64,000 nucleotides of DNA, from contig CM059624.1 of NCBI GenBank assembly GCA_030435675.1, forward strand, positions 13,354,769-13,418,768, written 5' to 3'. This DNA is from Steinernema hermaphroditum (taxonomy: Eukaryota > Nematoda > Chromadorea > Rhabditida > Steinernematidae). The notes under the pieces are model-generated. The model was not told the origin of the DNA, searched no databases, and worked only from the letters and a program-made list of their open reading frames with translations. Below, piece after piece: positions 23,501-36,440 of the stretch. The position numbers and the translations under genes were made by a program. How positions within the stretch are numbered: position 1 is the stretch's first letter; every line of letters begins with the position of its first letter.

Positions 23501-26500
23501 AACAAGCTCTTCGCTGTCCTTTGGTGAGTGTTTGGAGTCTGAACACAGCTCTATCGGCTTCCGAGCATCCATTCAGCGCTTTTCGAATGTCTAGAGCGGT
23601 AATTTTCCTTCGGAAGTGTACAGTAACTGTATACAGACTGTCTTTGATTCTCTGCCGTTGTCAGATCACACCTGTGGAACGGGACTGTTGGGAGTGGCAG
23701 ATAGCGTGCTGTGCAATGCAGTCGTCGGTTTAATTACCCAAGTTTGAGGTAAACATTAGATCCGCTCTTTCAAATGGAAGTGGCGATGTAAATTTTGGAA
23801 TTGCGTCTCTTCGGAGATGCTTATAAATCATAGTCATGTCTCTTGAACACGTTATTCTGGTTAGTCCTAATCTATCCACATACAGAGGTTGAGTGTTTGT
23901 AATGTGAACAGAGCTCTATCAGCGCATCCTAGTCTACTCACATGCAGAGAGTGAGTTCCCGGACTCTGAACACAGCTCTATCAGCTTCCGAGCATCCATT
24001 CAGCGCTTTTCGAATGTCTAGAGCGGTAATTTGCCTTCGGAAGTGTCTACAGTAACTGTATACAGACTGTCTTTGATTCTCTGCCGTTGTCAGATCACAC
24101 CTGTGGAACGGGACTGTTGGGAGTGGCAGATAGCGTGCTGTACAATGCAGTCGTCGGTTTAATTACCCAAGTTTGAGGTAAACATTAGATCCGCTCTTTC
24201 AAATGGAAGTGGCGATGTAAATTTTGGAATTGCGTCTCTTCGGAGATGCTTATAAATCATAGTCATGTCTCTTGAACACGTTATTCTGGTTAGTCCTAAT
24301 CTATCCACATACAGAGGTTGAGTGTTTGTAATGTGAACAGAGCTCTATCAGCGCATCCTAGTCTACTCACATGCAGAGAGTGAGTTCCCGGACTCTGAAC
24401 ACAGCTCTATCAGCTTCCGAGCATCCATTCAGCGCTTTTCGAATGTCTAGAGCGGTAATTTGCTTTCGGAAGTGTACAGTAACTGTATACAGACTGTCTT
24501 TGATTCTCTGCCGTTGTCAGATCACACCTGTGGAACGGGACTGTTGGGAGTGGCAGATAGCGTGCTGTACAATGCAGTCGTCGGTTTAATTACCCAAGTT
24601 TGAGGTAAACATTAGATCCGCTCTTTCAAATGGAAGTGGCGATGTAAATTTTGGAATTGCGTCTCTTCGGAGATGCTTATAAATCATAGTCATGTCTCTT
24701 GAACACGTTATTCTGGTTAGTCCTAATCTATCCACATACAGAGGTTGAGTGTTTGGACTCTGAACAGAGCTCTATCGGCTTCCGAGCATCCATTCAGCGC
24801 TTTTCGAATGTCTAGAGCGGTAATTTGCCTTCGGAAGTGTACAGTAACTGTATACAGACTGTCTTTGATTCTCTGCCGTTGTCAGATCACACCTGTGGAA
24901 CGGGACTGTTGGGAGTGGCAGATAGCGTGCTGTGCAATGCAGTCGTCGGTTTAATTACCCAAGTTTGAGGTAAACATTAGATCCGCTCTTTCAAATGGAA
25001 GTGGCGATGTAAATTTTGGAATTGCGTCTCTTCGGAGATGCTTATAAATCATAGTCATGTCTCTTGAACACGTTATTCTGGTTAGTCCTAGTCTACCCAC
25101 ATACAGAGGTTGAGTGTTTGGAGTCTACTCACAGAGAGGAGTCCGTCTGAACAGAGCTCTATCGGCTTCCGAGCATCCATTCAGCGCTTTTCGAATGTCT
25201 AGAGCGGTAATTTGCCTTCGGAAGTGTACAGTAACTGTATACAGACTGTCTTTGATTCTCTGCCGTTGTCAGATCACACCTGTGGAACGGGACTGTTGGG
25301 AGTGGCAGATAGCGTGCTGTACAATGCAGTCGTCGGTTTAATTACCCAAGTTTGAGGTAAACATTAGATCCGCTCTTTCAAATGGAAGTGGCGATGTAAA
25401 TTTTGGAATTGCGTCTCTTCGGAGATGCTTATAAATCATAGTCATGTCTCTTGAACACGTTATTCTGGTTAGTCCTAATCTATCCACATACAGAGGTTGA
25501 GTGTTTGTAATGTGAACAGAGCTCTATCAGCGCATCCTAGTCTACTCACATGCAGAGAGTGAGTTCCCGGACTCTGAACACAGCTCTATCAGCTTCCGAG
25601 CATCCATTCAGCGCTTTTCGAATGTCTAGAGCGGTAATTTGCCTTCGGAAGTGTACAGTAACTGTATACAGACTGTCTTTGATTCTCTGCCGTTGTCAGA
25701 TCACACCTGTGGAACGGGACTGTTGGGAGTGGCAGATAGCGTGCTGTACAATGCAGTCGTCGGTTTAATTACCCAAGTTTGAGGTAAACATTAGATCCGC
25801 TCTTTCAAATGGAAGTGGCGATGTAAATTTTGGAATTGCGTCTCTTCGGAGATGCTTATAAATCATAGTCATGTCTCTTGAACACGTTATTCTGGTTAGT
25901 CCTAATCTATCCACATACAGAGGTTGAGTGTTTGGAATGTGAAAAGAGCTCTATCAGCGCATCCTAGTCTACTCACATGCAGAGAGTGAGTTCCTGGACT
26001 CTGAACACAGCTCTATCAGCTTCCGAGCATCCATTCAGCGCTTTTCGAATGTCTAGAGCGGTAATTTGCCTTCGGAAGTGTACAGTAACTGTATACAGAC
26101 TGTCTTTGATTCTCTGCCGTTGTCAGATCACACCTGTGGAACGGGACTGTTGGGAGTGGCAGATAGCGTGCTGTACAATGCAGTCGTCGGTTTAATTACC
26201 CAAGTTTGAGGTAAACATTAGATCCGCTCTTTCAAATGGAAGTGGCGATGTAAATTTTGGAATTGCGTCTCTTCGGAGATGCTTATAAATCATAGTCATG
26301 TCTCTTGAACACGTTATTCTGGTTAGTCCTAGTCTACCCACATACAGAGGTTGAGTGTTTGGAGTCTGAACACAGCTCTATCGGCTTCCGAGCATCCATT
26401 CAGCGCTTTTCGAATGTCTAGAGCGGTAATTTGCCTTCGGAAGTGTACAGTAACTGTATACAGACTGTCTTTGATTCTCTGCCGTTGTCAGATCACACCT

Positions 26501-29500
26501 GTGGAACGGGACTGTTGGGAGTGGCAGATAGCGTGCTGTGCAATGCAGTCGTCGGTTTAATTACCCAAGTTTGAGGTAAACATTAGATCCGCTCTTTCAA
26601 ATGGAAGTGGCGATGTAAATTTTGGAATTGCGTCTCTTCGGAGATGCTTATAAATCATAGTCATGTCTCTTGAACACGTTATTCTGGTTAGTCCTAGTCT
26701 ACCCACATACAGAGGTTGAGTGTTTGGACTCTGAACAGAGCTCTATCGGCTTCCGAGCATCCATTCAGCGCTTTTCGAATGTCTAGAGCGGTAATTTGCC
26801 TTCGGAAGTGTACAGTAACTGTATACAGACTGTCTTTGATTCTCTGCCGTTGTCAGATCACACCTGTGGAACGGGACTGTTGGGAGTGGCAGATAGCGTG
26901 CTGTACAATGCAGTCGTCGGTTTAATTACCCAAGTTTGAGGTAAACATTAGATCCGCTCTTTCAAATGGAAGTGGCGATGTAAATTTTGGAATTGCGTCT
27001 CTTCGGAGATGCTTATAAATCATAGTCATGTCTCTTGAACACGTTATTCTGGTTAGTCCTAATCTATCCACATACAGAGGTTGAGTGTTTGTAATGTGAA
27101 CAGAGCTCTATCAGCGCATCCTAGTCTACTCACATGCAGAGAGTGAGTTCCCGGACTCTGAACACAGCTCTATCAGCTTCCGAGCATCCATTCAGCGCTT
27201 TTCGAATGTCTAGAGCGGTAATTTGCTTTCGGAAGTGTCTACAGTAACTGTATACAGACTGTCTTTGATTCTCTGCCGTTGTCAGATCACACCTGTGGAA
27301 CGGGACTGTTGGGAGTGGCAGATAGCGTGCTGTACAATGCAGTCGTCGGTTTAATTACCCAAGTTTGAGGTAAACATTAGATCCGCTCTTTCAAATGGAA
27401 GTGGCGATGTAAATTTTGGAATTGCGTCTCTTCGGAGATGCTTATAAATCATAGTCATGTCTCTTGAACACGTTATTCTGGTTAGTCCTAATCTATCCAC
27501 ATACAGAGGTTGAGTGTTTGTAATGTGAACAGAGCTCTATCAGCGCATCCTAGTCTACTCACATGCAGAGAGTGAGTTCCCGGACTCTGAACACAGCTCT
27601 ATCAGCTTCCGAGCATCCATTCAGCGCTTTTCGAATGTCTAGAGCGGTAATTTGCTTTCGGAAGTGTACAGTAACTGTATACAGACTGTCTTTGATTCTC
27701 TGCCGTTGTCAGATCACACCTGTGGAACGGGACTGTTGGGAGTGGCAGATAGCGTGCTGTACAATGCAGTCGTCGGTTTAATTACCCAAGTTTGAGGTAA
27801 ACATTAGATCCGCTCTTTCAAATGGAAGTGGCGATGTAAATTTTGGAATTGCGTCTCTTCGGAGATGCTTATAAATCATAGTCATGTCTCTTGAACACGT
27901 TATTCTGGTTAGTCCTAATCTATCCACATACAGAGGTTGAGTGTTTGGACTCTGAACAGAGCTCTATCGGCTTCCGAGCATCCATTCAGCGCTTTTCGAA
28001 TGTCTAGAGCGGTAATTTTCCTTCGGAAGTGTACAGTAACTGTATACAGACTGTCTTTGATTCTCTGCCGTTGTCAGATCACACCTGTGGAACGGGACTG
28101 TTGGGAGTGGCAGATAGCGTGCTGTGCAATGCAGTCGTCGGTTTAATTACCCAAGTTTGAGGTAAACATTAGATCCGCTCTTTCAAATGGAAGTGGCGAT
28201 GTAAATTTTGGAATTGCGTCTCTTCGGAGATGCTTATAAATCATAGTCATGTCTCTTGAACACGTTATTCTGGTTAGTCCTAGTCTACCCACATACAGAG
28301 GTTGAGTGTTTGGAGCTCTGAACACAGCTCTATCGGCTTCCGAGGATCCATTCAGCGCTTTTCGAATGTCTAGAGCGGTAATTTTCCTTCGGAAGTGTAC
28401 AGTAACTGTATACAGACTGTCTTTGATTCTCTGCCGTTGTCAGATCACACCTGTGGAACGGGACTGTTGGGAGTGGCAGATAGCGTGCTGTGCAATGCAG
28501 TCGTCGGTTTAATTACCCAAGTTTGAGGTAAACATTAGATCCGCTCTTTCAAATGGAAGTGGCGATGTAAATTTTGGAATTGCGTCTCTTCGGAGATGCT
28601 TATAAATCATAGTCATGTCTCTTGAACACGTTATTCTGGTTAGTCCTAATCTATCCACATACAGAGGTTGAGTGTTTGTAATGTGAACAGAGCTCTATCA
28701 GCGCATCCTAGTCTACTCACATGCAGAGAGTGAGTTCCCGGACTCTGAACACAGCTCTATCAGCTTCCGAGCATCCATTCAGCGCTTTTCGAATGTCTAG
28801 AGCGGTAATCTGCCTTCGGAAGTGTCTACAGTAACTGTATACAGACTGTCTTTGATTCTCTGCCGTTGTCAGATCACACCTGTGGAACGGGACTGTTGGG
28901 AGTGGCAGATAGCGTGCTGTACAATGCAGTCGTCGGTTTAATTACCCAAGTTTGAGGTAAACATTAGATCCGCTCTTTCAAATGGAAGTGGCGATGTAAA
29001 TTTTGGAATTGCGTCTCTTCGGAGATGCTTATAAATCATAGTCATGTCTCTTGAACACGTTATTCTGGTTAGTCCTAATCTATCCACATACAGAGGTTGA
29101 GTGTTTGGAGTCTGAACACAGCTCTATCAGCGCATCCTAGTCTACTCACATGCAGAGAGTGAGTTCCCGGACTCTGAACACAGCTCTATCAGCTTCCGAG
29201 CATCCATTCAGCGCTTTTCGAATGTCTAGAGCGGTAATTTGCCTTCGGAAGTGTACAGTAACTGTATACAGACTGTCTTTGATTCTCTGCCGTTGTCAGA
29301 TCACACCTGTGGAACGGGACTGTTGGGAGTGGCAGATAGCGTGCTGTACAATGCAGTCGTCGGTTTAATTACCCAAGTTTGAGGTAAACATTAGATCCGC
29401 TCTTTCAAATGGAAGTGGCGATGTAAATTTTGGAATTGCGTCTCTTCGGAGATGCTTATAAATCATAGTCATGTCTCTTGAACACGTTATTCTGGTTAGT

Positions 29501-30267
29501 CCTAGTCTACCCACATACAGAGGTTGAGTGTTTGGACTCTGAACAGAGCTCTATCGGCTTCCGAGCATCCATTCAGCGCTTTTCGAATGTCTAGAGCGGT
29601 AATTTGCCTTCGGAAGTGTACAGTAACTGTATACAGACTGTCTTTGATTCTCTGCCGTTGTCAGATCACACCTGTGGAACGGGACTGTTGGGAGTGGCAG
29701 ATAGCGTGCTGTACAATGCAGTCGTCGGTTTAATTACCCAAGTTTGAGGTAAACATTAGATCCGCTCTTTCAAATGGAAGTGGCGATGTAAATTTTGGAA
29801 TTGCGTCTCTTCGGAGATGCTTATAAATCATAGTCATGTCTCTTGAACACGTTATTCTGGTTAGTCCTAATCTATCCACATACAGAGGTTGAGTGTTTGT
29901 AATGTGAACAGAGCTCTATCAGCGCATCCTAGTCTACTCACATGCAGAGAGTGAGTTCCCGGACTCTGAACACAGCTCTATCAGCTTCCGAGCATCCATT
30001 CAGCGCTTTTCGAATGTCTAGAGCGGTAATTTGCTTTCGGAAGTGTACAGTAACTGTATACAGACTGTCTTTGATTCTCTGCCGTTGTCAGATCACACCT
30101 GTGGAACGGGACTGTTGGGAGTGGCAGATAGCGTGCTGTACAATGCAGTCGTCGGTTTAATTACCCAAGTTTGAGGTAAACATTAGATCCGCTCTTTCAA
30201 ATGGAAGTGGCGATGTAAATTTTGGAATTGCGTCTCTTCGGAGATGCTTATAAATCATAGTCATGTT

Positions 30268-30345
30268 CTTGAACACGTTATTCTGGTTGTTATCTTATGG
30301 GTTGGTGTTTTGCTTTCTGGCCAGGGGGTATGGATTGGCCTCGGA
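30268..30345. other. Non-satellite G/T-rich patch inside the array
   Basis: A satellite unit is interrupted after GAACACGTTATTCTGGTT by about 55 bases of G/T-rich sequence (for example GGTTGGTGTTTTGCTTTCTG). The unit then restarts at CGGAGATGCTTATAAATC, so part of the unit is repeated. The patch resembles low-quality read sequence. A second such patch is at 36276-36440. Confidence 0.6.
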
Positions 30346-33300
30346 GATGCTTATAAATCATAGTCATGTCTCTTGAACACGTTATTCTGGTTAGTCCTAG
30401 TCTACCCACATACAGAGGTTGAGTGTTTGGAGTCTGAACACAGCTCTATCGGCTTCCGAGGATCCATTCAGCGCTTTTCGAATGTCTAGAGCGGTAATTT
30501 TCCTTCGGAAGTGTACAGTAACTGTATACAGACTGTCTTTGATTCTCTGCCGTTGTCAGATCACACCTGTGGAACGGGACTGTTGGGAGTGGCAGATAGC
30601 GTGCTGTGCAATGCAGTCGTCGGTTTAATTACCCAAGTTTGAGGTAAACATTAGATCCGCTCTTTCAAATGGAAGTGGCGATGTAAATTTTGGAATTGCG
30701 TCTCTTCGGAGATGCTTATAAATCATAGTCATGTCTCTTGAACACGTTATTCTGGTTAGTCCTAGTCTACCCACATACAGAGGTTGAGTGTTTGGAGTCT
30801 GAACACAGCTCTATCAGCATTAGTCTATAATGAGAGAGGGTGGCTTCCGAGGATCCATTCAGCGCTTTTCGAATGTCTAGAGCGGTAATTTTCCTTCGGA
30901 AGTGTACAGTAACTGTATACAGACTGTCTTTGATTCTCTGCCGTTGTCAGATCACACCTGTGGAACGGGACTGTTGGGAGTGGCAGATAGCGTGCTGTGC
31001 AATGCAGTCGTCGGTTTAATTACCCAAGTTTGAGGTAAACATTAGATCCGCTCTTTCAAATGGAAGTGGCGATGTAAATTTTGGAATTGCGTCTCTTCGG
31101 AGATGCTTATAAATCATAGTCATGTCTCTTGAACACGTTATTCTGGTTAGTCCTAATCTATCCACATACAGAGGTTGAGTGTTTGTAATGTGAACAGAGC
31201 TCTATCAGCGCATCCTAGTCTACTCACATGCAGAGAGTGAGTTCCCGGACTCTGAACACAGCTCTATCAGCTTCCGAGCATCCATTCAGCGCTTTTCGAA
31301 TGTCTAGAGCGGTAATCTGCCTTCAGAAGTGTCTACAGTAACTGTATACAGACTGTCTTTGATTCTCTGCCGTTGTCAGATCACACCTGTGGAACGGGAC
31401 TGTTGGGAGTGGCAGATAGCGTGCTGTACAATGCAGTCGTCGGTTTAATTACCCAAGTTTGAGGTAAACATTAGATCCGCTCTTTCAAATGGAAGTGGCG
31501 ATGTAAATTTTGGAATTGCGTCTCTTCGGAGATGCTTATAAATCATAGTCATGTCTCTTGAACACGTTATTCTGGTTAGTCCTAATCTATCCACATACAG
31601 AGGTTGAGTGTTTGGACTCTGAACAGAGCTCTATCAGCGCATCCTAGTCTACTCACATGCAGAGAGTGAGTTCCTGGACTCTGAACACAGCTCTATCAGC
31701 TTCCGAGCATCCATTCAGCGCTTTTCGAATGTCTAGAGCGGTAATTTGCCTTCGGAAGTGTACAGTAACTGTATACAGACTGTCTTTGATTCTCTGCCGT
31801 TGTCAGATCACACCTGTGGAACGGGACTGTTGGGAGTGGCAGATAGCGTGCTGTACAATGCAGTCGTCGGTTTAATTACCCAAGTTTGAGGTAAACATTA
31901 GATCCGCTCTTTCAAATGGAAGTGGCGATGTAAATTTTGGAATTGCGTCTCTTCGGAGATGCTTATAAATCATAGTCATGTCTCTTGAACACGTTATTCT
32001 GGTTAGTCCTAATCTATCCACATACAGAGGTTGAGTGTTTGTAATGTGAACAGAGCTCTATCAGCGCATCCTAGTCTACTCACATGCAGAGAGTGAGTTC
32101 CCGGACTCTGAACACAGCTCTATCAGCTTCCGAGCATCCATTCAGCGCTTTTCGAATGTCTAGAGCGGTAATTTGCCTTCGGAAGTGTACAGTAACTGTA
32201 TACAGACTGTCTTTGATTCTCTGCCGTTGTCAGATCACACCTGTGGAACGGGACTGTTGGGAGTGGCAGATAGCGTGCTGTACAATGCAGTCGTCGGTTT
32301 AATTACCCAAGTTTGAGGTAAACATTAGATCCGCTCTTTCAAATGGAAGTGGCGATGTAAATTTTGGAATTGCGTCTCTTCGGAGATGCTTATAAATCAT
32401 AGTCATGTCTCTTGAACACGTTATTCTGGTTAGTCCTAATCTATCCACATACAGAGGTTGAGTGTTTGGAGTCTGAACACAGCTCTATCAGCGCATCCTA
32501 GTCTACTCACATGCAGAGAGTGAGTTCCCGGACTCTGAACACAGCTCTATCAGCTTCCGAGCATCCATTCAGCGCTTTTCGAATGTCTAGAGCGGTAATT
32601 TGCCTTCGGAAGTGTACAGTAACTGTATACAGACTGTCTTTGATTCTCTGCCGTTGTCAGATCACACCTGTGGAACGGGACTGTTGGGAGTGGCAGATAG
32701 CGTGCTGTACAATGCAGTCGTCGGTTTAATTACCCAAGTTTGAGGTAAACATTAGATCCGCTCTTTCAAATGGAAGTGGCGATGTAAATTTTGGAATTGC
32801 GTCTCTTCGGAGATGCTTATAAATCATAGTCATGTCTCTTGAACACGTTATTCTGGTTAGTCCTAATCTATCCACATACAGAGGTTGAGTGTTTGGAGTC
32901 TGAACAGAGCTCTATCAGCGCATCCTAGTCTACTCACATGCAGAGAGTGAGTTCCTGGACTCTGAACACAGCTCTATCAGCTTCCGAGCATCCATTCAGC
33001 GCTTTTCGAATGTCTAGAGCGGTAATTTGCCTTCGGAAGTGTACAGTAACTGTATACAGACTGTCTTTGATTCTCTGCCGTTGTCAGATCACACCTGTGG
33101 AACGGGACTGTTGGGAGTGGCAGATAGCGTGCTGTACAATGCAGTCGTCGGTTTAATTACCCAAGTTTGAGGTAAACATTAGATCCGCTCTTTCAAATGG
33201 AAGTGGCGATGTAAATTTTGGAATTGCGTCTCTTCGGAGATGCTTATAAATCATAGTCATGTCTCTTGAACACGTTATTCTGGTTAGTCCTAATCTATCC

Positions 33301-36275
33301 ACATACAGAGGTTGAGTGTTTGTAATGTGAACAGAGCTCTATCAGCGCATCCTAGTCTACTCACATGCAGAGAGTGAGTTCCCGGACTCTGAACACAGCT
33401 CTATCAGCTTCCGAGCATCCATTCAGCGCTTTTCGAATGTCTAGAGCGGTAATTTGCCTTCAGAAGTGTCTACAGTAACTGTATACAGACTGTCTTTGAT
33501 TCTCTGCCGTTGTCAGATCACACCTGTGGAACGGGACTGTTGGGAGTGGCAGATAGCGTGCTGTACAATGCAGTCGTCGGTTTAATTACCCAAGTTTGAG
33601 GTAAACATTAGATCCGCTCTTTCAAATGGAAGTGGCGATGTAAATTTTGGAATTGCGTCTCTTCGGAGATGCTTATAAATCATAGTCATGTCTCTTGAAC
33701 ACGTTATTCTGGTTAGTCCTAATCTATCCACATACAGAGGTTGAGTGTTTGGACTCTGAACAGAGCTCTATCAGCGCATCCTAGTCTACTCACATGCAGA
33801 GAGTGAGTTCCTGGACTCTGAACACAGCTCTATCAGCTTCCGAGCATCCATTCAGCGCTTTTCGAATGTCTAGAGCGGTAATTTGCCTTCGGAAGTGTAC
33901 AGTAACTGTATACAGACTGTCTTTGATTCTCTGCCGTTGTCAGATCACACCTGTGGAACGGGACTGTTGGGAGTGGCAGATAGCGTGCTGTACAATGCAG
34001 TCGTCGGTTTAATTACCCAAGTTTGAGGTAAACATTAGATCCGCTCTTTCAAATGGAAGTGGCGATGTAAATTTTGGAATTGCGTCTCTTCGGAGATGCT
34101 TATAAATCATAGTCATGTCTCTTGAACACGTTATTCTGGTTAGTCCTAATCTATCCACATACAGAGGTTGAGTGTTTGGACTCTGAACAGAGCTCTATCA
34201 GCGCATCCTAGTCTACTCACATGCAGAGAGTGAGTTCCTGGACTCTGAACACAGCTCTATCAGCTTCCGAGCATCCATTCAGCGCTTTTCGAATGTCTAG
34301 AGCGGTAATTTGCCTTCGGAAGTGTACAGTAACTGTATACAGACTGTCTTTGATTCTCTGCCGTTGTCAGATCACACCTGTGGAACGGGACTGTTGGGAG
34401 TGGCAGATAGCGTGCTGTACAATGCAGTCGTCGGTTTAATTACCCAAGTTTGAGGTAAACATTAGATCCGCTCTTTCAAATGGAAGTGGCGATGTAAATT
34501 TTGGAATTGCGTCTCTTCGGAGATGCTTATAAATCATAGTCATGTCTCTTGAACACGTTATTCTGGTTAGTCCTAGTCTACCCACATACAGAGGTTGAGT
34601 GTTTGGAGTCTGAACACAGCTCTATCGGCTTCCGAGCATCCATTCAGCGCTTTTCGAATGTCTAGAGCGGTAATTTGCCTTCGGAAGTGTTACAGTAACT
34701 GTATACAGACTGTCTTTGATTCTCTGCCGTTGTCAGATCACACCTGTGGAACGGGACTGTTGGGAGTGGCAGATAGCGTGCTGTACAATGCAGTCGTCGG
34801 TTTAATTACCCAAGTTTGAGGTAAACATTAGATCCGCTCTTTCAAATGGAAGTGGCGATGTAAATTTTGGAATTGCGTCTCTTCGGAGATGCTTATAAAT
34901 CATAGTCATGTCTCTTGAACACGTTATTCTGGTTAGTCCTAGTCTACCCACATACAGAGGTTGAGTGTTTGGAGTCTGAACACAGCTCTATCGGCTTCCG
35001 AGGATCCATTCAGCGCTTTTCGAATGTCTAGAGCGGTAATTTTCCTTCGGAAGTGTACAGTAACTGTATACAGACTGTCTTTGATTCTCTGCCGTTGTCA
35101 GATCACACCTGTGGAACGGGACTGTTGGGAGTGGCAGATAGCGTGCTGTGCAATGCAGTCGTCGGTTTAATTACCCAAGTTTGAGGTAAACATTAGATCC
35201 GCTCTTTCAAATGGAAGTGGCGATGTAAATTTTGGAATTGCGTCTCTTCGGAGATGCTTATAAATCATAGTCATGTCTCTTGAACACGTTATTCTGGTTA
35301 GTCCTAATCTACCCACATACAGAGGTTGAGTGTTTGGACTCTGAACAGAGCTCTATCAGCGCATCCTAGTCTACTCACATGCAGAGAGTGAGTTCCTGGA
35401 CTCTGAACACAGCTCTATCAGCTTCCGAGCATCCATTCAGCGCTTTTCGAATGTCTAGAGCGGTAATCTGCCTTCGGAAGTGTCTACAGTAACTGTATAC
35501 AGACTGTCCTTGATTCTCTGCCGTTGTCAGATCACACCTGTGGAACGGGACTGTTGGGAGTGGCAGATAGCGTGCTGTACAATGCAGTCGTCGGTTTAAT
35601 TACCCAAGTTTGAGGTAAACATTAGATCCGCTCTTTCAAATGGAAGTGGCGATGTAAATTTTGGAATTGCGTCTCTTCGGAGATGCTTATAAATCATAGT
35701 CATGTCTCTTGAACACGTTATTCTGGTTAGTCCTAATCTATCCACATACAGAGGTTGAGTGTTTGGACTCTGAACAGAGCTCTATCAGCGCATCCTAGTC
35801 TACTCACATGCAGAGAGTGAGTTCCTGGACTCTGAACACAGCTCTATCAGCTTCCGAGCATCCATTCAGCGCTTTTCGAATGTCTAGAGCGGTAATTTGC
35901 CTTCGGAAGTGTACAGTAACTGTATACAGACTGTCTTTGATTCTCTGCCGTTGTCAGATCACACCTGTGGAACGGGACTGTTGGGAGTGGCAGATAGCGT
36001 GCTGTACAATGCAGTCGTCGGTTTAATTACCCAAGTTTGAGGTAAACATTAGATCCGCTCTTTCAAATGGAAGTGGCGATGTAAATTTTGGAATTGCGTC
36101 TCTTCGGAGATGCTTATAAATCATAGTCATGTCTCTTGAACACGTTATTCTGGTTAGTCCTAGTCTACCCACATACAGAGGTTGAGTGTTTGGAGTCTGA
36201 ACACAGCTCTATCGGCTTCCGAGCATCCATTCAGCGCTTTTCGAATGTCTAGAGCGGTAATCTGCCTTCAGAAGT

Positions 36276-36440
36276 GTCATCTGTTCGCGTTGTTCTGCCG
36301 TGGCTGTGGGGGCTGTTGGGGTGGGTGGTGCGTTGCGTCGTCGGTTTTTCGTGGGTGCGTTTTGGGTGATTTTTAATTCGTCTCTTGGAGTATAAATTTT
36401 TTGTCGGGGGTGGCGCTCTATCGGTTGTCCTTGGGGTTCC
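36276..36440. other. Second G/T-rich patch inside the array
   Basis: Between CTTCAGAAGTGT (position about 36275) and the next CTTCGGAAGTGTACAGTAAC (about 36438), about 165 bases of G/T-rich sequence with G runs replace nothing and are absent from all other units. The same composition as the patch at 30.3 kb suggests a shared technical cause, though a true insertion is possible. Confidence 0.6.
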
